Of a stretch of DNA of 64,000 bases, positions 12,601 through 25,461 are shown one piece after another. This DNA is from Casuarina equisetifolia (lineage: Eukaryota; Streptophyta; Magnoliopsida; Fagales; Casuarinaceae), in NCBI GenBank assembly GCA_028551475.1, contig CM052355.1, positions 248,001 to 312,000 of the forward strand, in the 5' to 3' direction. A program made the translations under genes and the position numbers. The first letter of the stretch is position 1. Each line of letters starts with the position of its first letter. Below the pieces are notes generated by a model, which was given only the letters and a program-made list of their open reading frames with translations, made no database searches and was not told the DNA's origin.

Positions 12601-14724
12601 ATGTTAAACCTCGTTCCCAAAACCCTATCCTCTTCCCCATTTCTCTGCAACCCCATACACTCCACAACCCAGAACCCTTATCCTAACACTCGATTCACTG
12701 CTATCCCAAACAGATTCCCACGCCATCACTGCGAATCCGAATACAGGACCGAGAGGGGTCTCGAATTCCAAATTGGTGATACCTTCTTCCGCCACGAAAG
12801 CGCCACTGGCCGCGACCTCGGCGTGCTCGCCGCCTCTCTCTACAAGAAATACAAAGGCCAACTGCGAGTCCTTGACGCGTTGTGCGGTTGCGGGATTCGG
12901 TCTCTCCGGTACCTTGTCGGGGCCGAGGCCGATTTCGTCCTGGCAAACGACGCGAACGACGAGTACCGGGGGATCATCTCGGAGAATTTGTCTCGGGCGG
13001 TTCCAAGGGCTTTCGGCGACGAGCGGAGATGGGCGGTGACGCACTTCGATGCGAACCGCGTCATGGCGGAGTGCTACCTGCAAAGAGAGTTCTTTGATTT
13101 CATCGACGTCGATTCGTTCGGTAGCGAGTCGTCTTTTCTGAGGTCTGCGATGAACACTTTGAAATTGGATGGGTTGCTTTATGTAACTTCTACCGATGGT
13201 TACTCGTCCGGGGGTCACCGGCCTCACCAGTGAGTCTTTTCCCATTATTGCAGCAATGCAGTTGGACCCTCCTTGATTTTTTATAGACACCCAGAAGATT
13301 TTCCTGCTTCTTGTTCGCAAATTTGAAGATTTTATCCCTTGTTAACCAATTTCATACAATGTAAGTCTTTACCTATAAGTTTAGGTATGCTACACTAACT
13401 ATGAGCCAATGTTGTGGGCTTAGTCATTCACTTTTGGTCTGCCGTGAATCCACTCCAACCAGTCACTTGTTGCAGTCCTAGACATTAAACCTTTTACCGA
13501 AGGATTTGCCTATTTTGCTACACTTGTTGGCTAACTTTTTGACAAATCGGGATCCTCTTTCTCCTTCCTTTAGCTGCTTTATTTCCTTGATTATCATACT
13601 GACTTAGCGAACCTGCAATTCTTCGTGATATTTATTTTATTTAACTACGATACTTCCTCGGACTGCATGTTCTGATATTTGCTGCTTCTGCTGCGACAGT
13701 TCTTTAGCTGCATATGGAGCTTACGTTCGCCCAATGCCATACGCGAATGAGATTGGTCTGCGGATGCTTATAGGTGGGGCTGTAAGGGAAGCCTCTGTCT
13801 TGGGCTATCGTATTACACCCCTATTCTCGTACTACTCGTACCATGGCCCCGTTTTTCGAGTCATGCTGCGCTTGAATCGTGGGAAGATTGTCGATAACAG
13901 GTGGGTATATGGTTGTGTTCTGTGTTAACAGCTTCGTGATTTTGCTTCTGATTATAATTCGATTTACCGTTGATGGCAGGCATTATAGTTTCATAGGCTA
14001 CTGCCACCGGTGTGGAAATTCTCAAGCATTTTCATGGGACGAACTCGGCCAAATCACCTGCCCCTGCAGCGATTCAAAGGTATGAAGTTATTCCTCATTT
14101 TTGCACTATCGACATGCAAGTATGTGTTGGTTCTTTGACTTCTTTCCAGGCTTCTAGGTCCTTCGTGGTTTCGGGCCCCCTTTGGACGGGACCTCTTCAT
14201 GATGCGGCCTTCCTCAAAGAAATGTTAAATTTGGCAGAGCAATGGTCGTGGGTGGGCAGTGGCAGAGGGGGTGATCTTGAGAAACTTTTGAAACTGATGA
14301 TAGATGAAAGTGACCCCAAATTGCCTTTTGGGTACATCAAGTTGGATGAGGTTCTCTTGCAACATCTTTAAATCACTTCGGCTTTCTACTTCATCCAGAG
14401 CTTAATCTTGTAACATACAATTGAAGCTCATGTATTAGTTTTCCAGGTGGCAAGCCGTGCGAAAATAAACTCTCCACCCTTGAGGATCATAATGGACACT
14501 TTACACGAGGTGGCACTCTTTTCAACAAGCATTTGGATATGTGTTCTTTACCTTGGGTCTTTGAGTTCCAAAGACTAAAAAGACGGTATTTGTTTGCTTT
14601 CTTTCAGGAGGGCTATGCCGCTAGTAGATCACACATTGCTTCCAATGCGATCAAGACGAACTGCCCCATGGCAGAATGCCTGAGAATTGCGAAGAATCTA
14701 CGTCAGGCTTACAGTGCTAATTGA
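12601..14724 (+). CDS. TRM1-family tRNA (guanine26-N2)-dimethyltransferase, organelle-type
   Basis: Predicted to transfer methyl groups from S-adenosylmethionine to N2 of guanine-26 in tRNA. Exons: 12601-13229, 13700-13900, 13980-14079, 14150-14350, 14447-14509, 14608-14724. All are GT-AG and in frame, giving 436 aa. The first ~40 residues are rich in Ser, Pro, Thr and Arg with few acids, fitting a plastid or mitochondrial transit peptide. The SAM-binding motif is VLDALCGCGIRSLRYL (about residues 90-105), followed by the acidic NDAND loop. The catalytic-loop region reads FIDVDSFGS, where the canonical TRM1 motif has Asp-Pro-Phe-Gly. A zinc-ribbon-like YCHRCGN...CPC set falls in exon 3. It matches the divergent plant paralogue (At3g56330, from memory) rather than the nuclear-type TRM1 enzymes. 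Exon 1 is GC-rich compared with its surroundings. It is convergent with the eS26 gene. Confidence 0.88.
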
Positions 14725-15212
14725 TTTGGTGCAGTTCAGAGCTGCAGCTGACTCTGTTAACCGCCCAAAATCGTCGAATCCTCACCAGTTGGCATAAAAG
14801 ATGGCTACCGCATCCGGCTTCCAATTATGCTATCTGTGGATTATAATTCAATTGTTCACAACAGGAACGAACCCGCTTAATCATTGTATTTCTGGCCTCG
14901 GGGCTGCTTAGAAGTAAATCTACTACCTTATATAAGACTTTCTTCTCGAATCTATGGCTATTCTTTATTGAAGAATGGAGGTGGAGAAAAGGACATAGAG
15001 AGGAAGCAAGAGAGAGGTGATAATCTCGTCAAGCTGATAAAGAACCAAATGGAATAGCCATTTCGTAAGAGACAAAAATTTATGCATTTTCTAGTTTCCT
15101 CATCTAATCAAATTACCAAAAAAATGACAGAATTATAAACCAGTGGGAATTCCTACAAAACTCAATTCCGTTGAGGGGGATGCTCGTCATAGCAGATACG
15201 GTAAATTGCTTC
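14725..15212. other. Convergent 3' regions of the TRM1-like and eS26 genes
   Basis: A 488-bp stretch between two tail-to-tail stop codons. It should hold both 3' UTRs. I see no open frame of interest or repeat. Confidence 0.5.
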
Positions 15213-17387
<2,175 letters not shown>

Positions 17388-19900
17388 TCACTGGGATTCT
17401 TTCTCAAAAACTTCGTTGGCATATTTCCAATTGATAACTTTCCATATGTTCTTTAGGTAATCCGGCCTGACATTCTTGTACTGCAGCATGACAAGGGAAG
17501 CAACATCATATGACAAATAAAGAAGCAACTGGAGCAAGATTTCTATTCATAAATATCAATGAAAGAAGAACCGTTTCACCAAATGCCAGAATTCACATGA
17601 ACAACCTTTGAACAAACAGTCACAAATTCTTTCTCCAGCAGATCAAATAGCTCAAGGTAGAATGGAATTAATGACATTATTGCCGTGTATTTATCTTCTA
17701 AAACCCAAAACCAGAAAAAATTATGCCGAAGATGGATTTCATCTCCTACCAGTTGCAAGATCAAACATCAAGCAACCACGTTTTAGCTATCAGTATGCTA
17801 TTTAAACACCAATATACCTGCAAGTAGTACGCATGCTCCCAAACATCAATACCAAGCAATGGAACCAAATTTGGTCCCTTAGTTACCAGTGGGTCCTGCA
17901 ACCAAAAAGAACAAAAAAAGAATCAGAATTACAAAAGTACTTTTAAAATAATTGTAATGCATTTTTTGGTCTGTATGTGAAGACAATCAGAAATGTTTTC
18001 ACATAAACACATTACGCGGTGTAGAAACCACATACAAAAGCAAGTTGAGCACTACCTTTAACATCATTCTTTTTATCGATTGGGGTTCTTCATAATTGCC
18101 AAACTCGTAAAACGAGAGTTAAGATAGGAGTTGTGTATCCAGCACAAAAACTTTCTATTGATGCTAAACAGCTTTAAGAACAAACCCAAAACCAGACTGA
18201 AACAAAGTTAAAGAGCCAACTATTCTTAAGCCAATGTAATGAATGCAAAGAATGGAATAAGTGGATTCAAGACTCTGATATTTTGAATCTTATACTTCTA
18301 TCATTATGACGAACAGAAATGCTGGCTCACAAAAAGGACATCAATATCACCAAATTACCATGTCTTTTGAAGCAGTATGGGTTGCAACATCCAATAAGAA
18401 CATGGCTAAAGTTATGGTCAATCAAAGAATCTGGAATGAGGAACAATCATTGTTAAGTGACTTTCCACTTCGATATTTTTGATATTTTACCTGATTTGCA
18501 GTGGTTTCAATTACAAGCTTCTTCAACTCCTTGTCCAGACCAAGCCACTGCCAAAGCAGATATGTGTGAAAAAAACCATACAAAACCATCTAAAATGCAT
18601 TGGCTGGAACAATCCCTCATTGACCATGGACACAAAATTCAAGTTGGGAATTTCACAAACTGCAAAACTTACCACCCATCCAGAGCCCTGTAAAGCAGCA
18701 CCTTCTGAGTTGATCTTTTGCACAAGCGTTTCCATTGAACCAAAATGAGTGTCAATAGCCCAACCTAGGGAACCCTTTGGGGGCTCACCACCTCCTTCCT
18801 GACATTCATAAAGCACAAATTAAACGAACATCCTTAAAGAGAAAATGATAGGAGGAGGAGAGAAAAAAAAAAGTCTTTGGACAAATAGATAAAAGAATAT
18901 AAGCTTACACGAACAGAAGCGAGATTCTTCCAGAAAATCGAGTGGTTGATATGACCTGCAAGATATAGAGAAGTTAAGGATGATTAGGAAAATAATAAAA
19001 AGATGAGCATCGTTTCTCTAATACATAGAGAATGACAACCTGCAAAAGAGTGAAAATTTGAATAACTGCTAACATCAATGAAGTTTTGAGCACCTATGAG
19101 GATCATCTAAACAAATGAAGATGACCGGAAACACAGTGGGGTATGAGGCTAGCAAATTACTTTCTCTGAAAAGTAGTACCCAAGAAAAGAGAGGATGCAG
19201 CAAAAACTACCCCGTAAAAAGATCGCGGGCCATTAATTTCAGCAAAATCATGCGGAGAAAAAATTGAACAACTAGTTTCATGGGATACACAATTTTTATC
19301 TATCAAAGAGCTGTATCTCTGATTCCACTCAGCAATCATCAAAACCTGTTAACCACTTTTCAGACACTGACAAAACTCTACATTTCTGAGTTACTTGCTA
19401 GAAGTCCAACACTCATAAGTATGAGCCAATTGTCACGAAAATATATCAAGTAGAAACTCCAACATATCTCACCAGAAATGCACACAGAATTTCAGAGAGA
19501 ATTAAATAAATCGTAGGAAATGAACCTAACGTTATGTAATGCCAAAACCTAAATTTTTCCGACCACATATCAAGAGAAAGGAACTTCCGATCACCCATTA
19601 GCGAGAGAGAAACAAAAACGGACCTCCGCCATTAAACTTAATGGCGCTCTGCAATTTGACGACGGCGGAGGCGTCGCCCTTGGCCACGGCGTCATCGAGC
19701 TGCTCGAGAGCCTTGTTGTAGTTGGTGACATACGCCTGGTGGTGCTTCTGGTGGTGAAGCTGCATGATCTCGCCGCTGATGGCCGGCTCCAGCGCTCCAT
19801 AGTCGTAGGGAAGATCGGGCAGCGAGAAGGTCTGCAGGCCACGCAGCTGCCCGAATCCCAGACCCAGGGTTCTTCTGCTCAGCAGCGGCCGGAGTGCCAT
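17388..19900 (-). CDS. MSD1: Manganese superoxide dismutase, mitochondrial
   Basis: Converts superoxide to hydrogen peroxide and oxygen in the mitochondrial matrix. Exons in order: 19624-19900, 18909-18955, 18673-18798, 18491-18547, 17818-17895, 17388-17480. All are GT-AG and in frame, giving 225 aa, close to plant MnSODs. The first ~24 residues ([20 protein letters not shown]...) are Arg-rich and lack acids, a typical mitochondrial presequence. The mature protein starts near [15 protein letters not shown]. The metal ligands are present: His49 (QLHHQKHH), His97 (HINHSIFW), Asp186 and His190 (DVWEHAYY). The Gly-rich [15 protein letters not shown] segment is typical of Mn rather than Fe enzymes, together with GIDVWEH. 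It lies next to eS26, where Arabidopsis has the MSD2 paralogue, but its leader looks mitochondrial as in MSD1. Confidence 0.95.
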
Positions 19901-21360
19901 TGGGACAACAGAGAGTAGCGAATGCGAATGGGAAAAGATAGTGAGAAGTGATAGTCGCTGAACGAGCGAGCCGAGTCTCTATATATATGCGTATGTAAGG
20001 GTGAGGCAGTGAGACGAGCTACACGGGCTGCGCGTGATCGACTCTGCGTGCGGAACTTAGAAACCCGACCATGGTATTTGGCACATAATAAACAGTTATC
20101 AGAATTATCAGTTCATTTGAGAAGCCAATTTTGGTCAACTTGCAACATCAAGTGGGTATAAAGAAAATCAAAAAGATCCGGTGAATTTGGGACGGCAAAA
20201 TAGGACTGAGCCTAGACTTGATGAAAGCCCACCACATTTACAAAGGGCCCAATCCAAAGTCCTAGGAGGAGTTCCATCCAAAACCAATTGGGTTGATGCA
20301 TGTTGTGAAGGAAAGTTTGTAGCCTGCCTTGAGCGATGTGCCTCGTAAATCCACTGATGCTAATTGGGTCATTGTCAAGGTCCCAATACAAATCATTACT
20401 TACATCAACATAGAATTTCTTTAAATTTTCTCGCATTATCAATATCTTCTTGTGACACAAACCTCTTTTTACATTTAAAGCATTTTTCTCTTTCATTAAT
20501 CAATTTCAAATCAAAAGATGGATTGCTCCTAACATGGTACCAAAAACTCATGTTCAAGTTTATTAATGAATTAAGTCTATTTGACTGATAATTATGTTTC
20601 ATTTCTTATAACTATTATTTAGAGATTAAGTCTCTATAATTTTTTCCATTCTCAAGATGAATGAACTTATTAGAAATATTAATTGCCTTCTATAACAAAT
20701 ATCTTTGCATTATAGATTCCTTGTATGTTTAAGTGTTATTTTCTCTTAACAATTGAACCATTTTTTTAACAAGTTTCTATGTTTTGTAGGCTGTGTAATC
20801 TTTTTAGGAAGCCAATACTCAGCGTGAACAAGGGAATCTACCAGCACTTTGCCTAAGTTTCTTGAGCCTAGATTGAATCCAAAAAGCGTCCACAAGCAGC
20901 TTGTTTCGAACGAAGTGCCGCCTTGCGCTCTAACTGGTTGTCAAAAATATGTTATCTTCTGACTGCTTCTAAATTAACATCCTCTTTTGTAGTTTACCAT
21001 GGGACCAACCGATTCAAGCATAGCAAGACATGATTTTTGACCGCTTAGTCTTTGTTTTCGCTCCCCAATGTCCTTAGTCCAACCATTTTCTACTGATGCT
21101 TCAAAGCCTTGCATAGACTAAAACCAAAGCCAATTTGTCGTTCACTATCGAAAGCAATCATAGTAGCTCGAGAACATTTAGGCTGCTCTCTAGTTTAGCC
21201 TACATTTCTTAAGCATTTGCAGATATATATATACATACACACACAAGGTGACATGCACCCTGCATTACATGACATGGAAACAAGCCAAACCTCCTTGTGT
21301 TGTTCCCTCTCTCCTCTGTTTCTCGAGTACCTTTTCCGGCAGAACTTTGTGCCCCAGAGA
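19901..21360. other. Divergent intergenic region between Mn-SOD and the MATE pseudogene
   Basis: About 1.5 kb. It contains the SOD promoter on the left. An open frame on the minus strand (about 20212-20602, in two overlapping frames) has Cys/Lys-rich and Trp-rich patches such as EKCFKCKKRF, but I recognise no family and think it may be decayed repeat sequence. A short run of TA and CA repeats occurs near 21223-21245. Confidence 0.4.
19979..19988 (-). promoter_or_regulatory. TATA box of the Mn-SOD gene
   Basis: The minus strand reads GCATATATATAGAG here, a strong TATA element about 80 bases before the ATG at 19900. This predicts transcription starting around 19950 and a short 5' UTR. Confidence 0.55.
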
Positions 21361-24300
21361 ATGTGCATTTCGCCGGCACCCCAAACAGAGCCACTTCACA
21401 ACCTTTCAGATAACGGGGATGACAAAGGAGAAATCCTTGGGTGGCAGCCGCAGATTAAGGTACTACTTCCACTCCACTGACTTTAGAACGTTTTCTCTTT
21501 GCCTGTCCTCTCATCTCATCTCATCTCATCTCATCTCATCTCATCTCATCTCATCTCATCTCATCTCATCTCATCTCATCTCATCTCATCTCATCTCATC
21601 TCATCTCATCTCATCTCAATGGATAACTACATTTCTGGGTTGAAGCTCTTGTAGTACTGTGTTCCTGAGTTCAAACTCTTACATTACCCTGTTGCCCGTA
21701 AGTGAATGGCGTCTAAGCTAAAATGTTCGTCTTTTTGGGGTCTGGAGATTCCAATACAGTATATTTGTTTTAATTTTTTGTTTTTTTTTTTTGGATGGCC
21801 TGGGAATTTCTAGGCAAAAAGGGAACTTGCTCCTCTGAGCGGGATTCTCTCCCTCTCTGGCTTTGCAACTTGTATACCAATCATCATGCCTCGATCTTCT
21901 CCCCCATTTTCCTGCAAAAACGGATGGACCACCGGCAATCCAGAAACCTCAACTGGGGCATCTAAGTTCTCAATCTACCTTCTCTACCTTCAAACGGAAT
22001 TATCACAAATTTCGAAGTTAAAAATACATATGAAAATGAAAAGTCTTTGTCACATGACGCAAATGTTTGAAAGGTTACTCCTGTTGATCATTGGTAACAG
22101 AGAAGTGATTCCCTTTGTTAAGCTTTCCCATTAGAATATGTATTCCTCCTTTGTGTTGCAAAATCTGGAAACAACCCAAACTATGTATAGTACAATATTT
22201 GTGGTCCAGTACTGCAGATCGTATTTGCAGATGGCAGATGAGTAAATGCAACGCCAAATTAAGTTACAATCACGAGACCAAAACCCAAATCTTGACAGAT
22301 TTAGTGAAGGATTAAGACAACTATAGCACCTGGCATTGTCTATGGCATTTTAAGTAAATGCAACCAATTTCAATGAAGCTACTCAAATTGCCATTTAAGC
22401 CACAAAACTCTTTTGGCAGTAGTCTTCCTCACCTAACACCATCTTATGATCTCCTCATCTTTCGTAGGTAACACGAGAGGGGAATATGAAAAGTTCCATA
22501 CCATAGCTTAATTGAAGCTTACTAAAAACATCTATTCGCGAAGTCATCCCAGTACACCAAAAATCAGCTATCAAGAGCTCTGTAAAAGTTTTCCAGGGTC
22601 CATACACTAATTTTCGGGCAATGATGTATTAGACTGTCGATAGAATATAGTAAAACAACTTAAGAGACCTGCAGTCCCAATCCACGGGTTTAATTCAAAG
22701 ATCAAACTAGTGTATGGTATGATGTGCAGCCTGATTATCCATTCATCAACATACACAAGGATTTCTACCTTTAGAAGCCATAATTAGTAAACTGCAAGTT
22801 GTCAAAGAAGGAAAGTGGGAAGAAACGAGATGCGATCATACATAAACAAAATCTAGAACAATTAATGGAAATGATTTCAACCACTTGTGACAAGGTTGGC
22901 AAATGTGGTATCTTTCCTAACGGATGTTGTAAAATCACTAATTCATCTCATCAAAGAGCACTTGTAACCGTTACTAGCGCACGACTGACAAATGTTTGTA
23001 TTGCCATGAATTCCGAGGTCGATGAGTAAATTCCAACTAGCCATACTTGTCAGCTTCTACAACTGCCTACCACGTGCATCACATTGTGCTTCTCCATTAA
23101 TGGTAGACGATCACTCACTCTATATACACATTTACAGTGAGTCTTGTGCACTTTCAGGCATGAACACAGTACACTTACTCTAGGAAGCATATTTTGAGAC
23201 TTTCTAGGGTTATCCTGATCTAAAGCAGCTTTGATAGAGAAGCCTAGTTCTTTCAAAACAGCAAAAACGCATCCATCCCCACCAACAGGCATATTAGAGA
23301 AAAGCAGTGTCTTTATCTTTTGTTACAGATTTCCCCAACACTATGGTATGTCAATTTTCAGCAAATGGCTTACAAGCCATCATATTTTGCAAGCTTTAAT
23401 TCGAGATTACCTTATGTGTTTGAGTTACCGAATGTTGTGTATGACTCAATGCAGGTAGCAGAGGAGCTGCTATCTCTGTGTAAAATTGTGTGCCCCCTTG
23501 TTGTATCAAGTCTGATTTTATACCCCAAGTCAACATCTCTATGCTCTTCTTGGGACATCTTGGGAACATTGAGTTAGCTGGGGGGTCACTTTCAATTGGA
23601 TTTGCTAATATCACAGGCTACTCTGTTCTGAAAGGGTTGGCCATGGGGATGGAACCAATATGTTGCCAAGCTTAGGGAGCCAAAAACTGGGAAGTTATCT
23701 GCCAAACATACAACAGGACTCTCTGTCTCCTCTTTCTTGCGGTGATTCCAATTTCTCTATTGTGGTTAAACATGGAGCCCATCCTTCTATGCTTAGGTCA
23801 GGATAGAAACATTATATCTGCAGCCCAGGTTTACATAACCTATTCCCTTCCTGATTTGCTAGCCCAAGCTCTCCTCCATCCCTTGAGGATTTTCTTAAGG
23901 ACACAAAGCCTAACCAAACCCCTCACTGTTTCTGCTGTTTGTACCATAATTCTCCACCTCCCTATCAACTACTTCCTTGTAGTATATCTAAATATGGGGA
24001 CGAGGGGTGTTGCTCTAGCCTCAGCCTGGACTACCTTAAACTTGTACTTTGGTCTGCTAGTATATCTTTTTCAATCAAGGACAGCACTAAAACCATGGGA
24101 TGCAAAAGCAGAACGTACATTCTCTCAAGGCTGGGAACAATTGTTAGCCCTTGCAGTGCCAAGTGTACTCTCTGTCTGTTTGGAGTGGTGGTGGTATGAA
24201 ATAATGGTACTACTGTGCGGCCTACTTAATGATCCAGAAGTAAGTGTGGCTGCAATGGGAATCCTTATACAAACAACAGGATTGCTCTATGTGTTTCCAC

Positions 24301-24843
24301 ACTCTTTGAGTTTAGGTTTGTCAACACGCATTGGCCATGAGTTGGGGGCTGGACAGCCTACAAAGGCTCGGCGGACAACTACAATTGGACTCATTGTGGC
24401 AGCTGTCTGCGGCACCCTGGCTTTTGCTTTCACAATTGCAGTGAAAGATGCGTGGGGCAAGCTGTTTACAAATGAACCACATGTACTTGCTCTGACAGCA
24501 ATTGCCCTTCCCATTTTAGGCTTTTGTGAGCTAGGCAATTGTCCCCAGACAGCTGCATGTGGAATTCTAATAGGCTCCTGCACGGGCGAAGGTGGGGGCT
24601 TACATTAATTTTGGTTCCTTCTACCTAATTGGTTTGCCGGTTGCAGTTCTCATGAGTTTTAGACTCAATAAAGGCTTTGTGGGGTTATGGTTTAGTCTTG
24701 CAGCAGCTCAGATTTCTTGTATGTGCATGATGATCTATACTTTGGTTTCAACTGATTGGAATCTCCAAGCTAACAGGGCCAAGGAACTGACTCAGGCCAC
24801 TGAAAGTAGCAACGGTGATTTGGAAGGCAATCTCCTTAACTGA
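21361..24843 (+). pseudogene. MATE (DETOXIFICATION-type) efflux transporter pseudogene
   Basis: Similar over its whole length to plant multidrug and toxic compound extrusion transporters of the DTX48-DTX54 group. Exon 1 (21361-21459) encodes MCISPAPQTEPLHNLSD and 16 more residues. Exon 2 runs from 23455 to the stop at 24841-24843, and the two would give about 495 aa. Diagnostic segments are [76 protein letters not shown] and ALPILGFCELGNCPQTAACG. Three single-base changes disable it: an apparent one-base loss near 23535, a TAG at 23673-23675 where the family has Tyr or Phe in QA[Y/F]GA, and an apparent one-base gain near 24579. The two shifts cancel overall, so the rest is well preserved, which suggests recent loss or assembly errors. 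The ~2-kb intron holds a long pentanucleotide repeat. Confidence 0.85.
21510..21618 (+). repeat. Pentanucleotide microsatellite (TCTCA)n
   Basis: About 21-22 nearly perfect copies of TCTCA (equivalently CATCT in another phase), ~109 bp, in the large intron of the MATE pseudogene. It can be read as Ser-His-Leu-Ile-Ser repeats but is not coding. Confidence 0.95.
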
Positions 24844-25075
24844 GTGTAGGTCTGAACAAGTTGCAAAAATAAACTTCTTGTATTATGAGATGACATTATC
24901 CTAGAATATCTGATGCCATAAACATCCTCTTAGTAGCCCCTGCCCCCACCCCCCCGGGAGAAAACTGAGTGTAGGTCTGTACAAGTTGCAAAAATAAACT
25001 TCTTGTATTATGAGATGACATTATCGTAGAATACCTGATGCCATAAACATCTTCTTAGTAAACCCCCACCCCCAA
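24840..25075 (+). repeat. 125-bp tandem direct duplication covering the MATE stop and 3' UTR
   Basis: The sequence starting CTGAGTGTAGGTCTG at 24840 recurs at 24965, with only a few differences over ~110 bases, and each copy ends in a C-rich tract. Each copy carries an AATAAA poly(A)-type signal. The MATE stop codon lies in the first copy. Confidence 0.9.
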
Positions 25076-25461
25076 GGTGGCCTCCAATGGTTCCAAAAAG
25101 AAAAGGCTATTATCCTTGTGCATAAGTGAATTTTGTTAACCATCCAGTGCAAAATTTATCTTTTATTAAAGAGCGCAGAGATTCCACTTTTCATATGTAA
25201 CAGAAAATAAAAATACATTAAAAATTGAGTACAAAGCTGAACCATATTTGTTCGCCAGGAAAACCAACACCAATATATTCATTTGTCATTTGAACTACTA
25301 CTCAAAATATCATCTTAGTATAATGCTAAACCACACATAAGGAAAAGAAGGGCTCACACCTGTGCCAATTTGAGAAGTAAAATACGGAAAAACTTTTATG
25401 CCATAGATAACATCTTTACTCTCAAGTTGCATCTGCTTCCCCTGGGTGTGTGAAAACTCCT

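Noticed and set aside
12625-13320. A 231-aa open frame on the minus strand opposite TRM1 exon 1
   Set aside because: It runs antisense to a well-supported, GC-rich coding exon. It has no family signature, and such shadows are expected where few stops occur.
20212-20602. Minus-strand open frames with Cys-Lys patches between SOD and MATE
   Set aside because: There is no recognised domain and the frames are short and overlapping; they may be decayed repeat but cannot support a gene call.
21248-21643. Open frame encoding a Ser-His-Leu-Ile-Ser repeat
   Set aside because: It is a translation of the TCTCA microsatellite in the MATE intron, not a gene.
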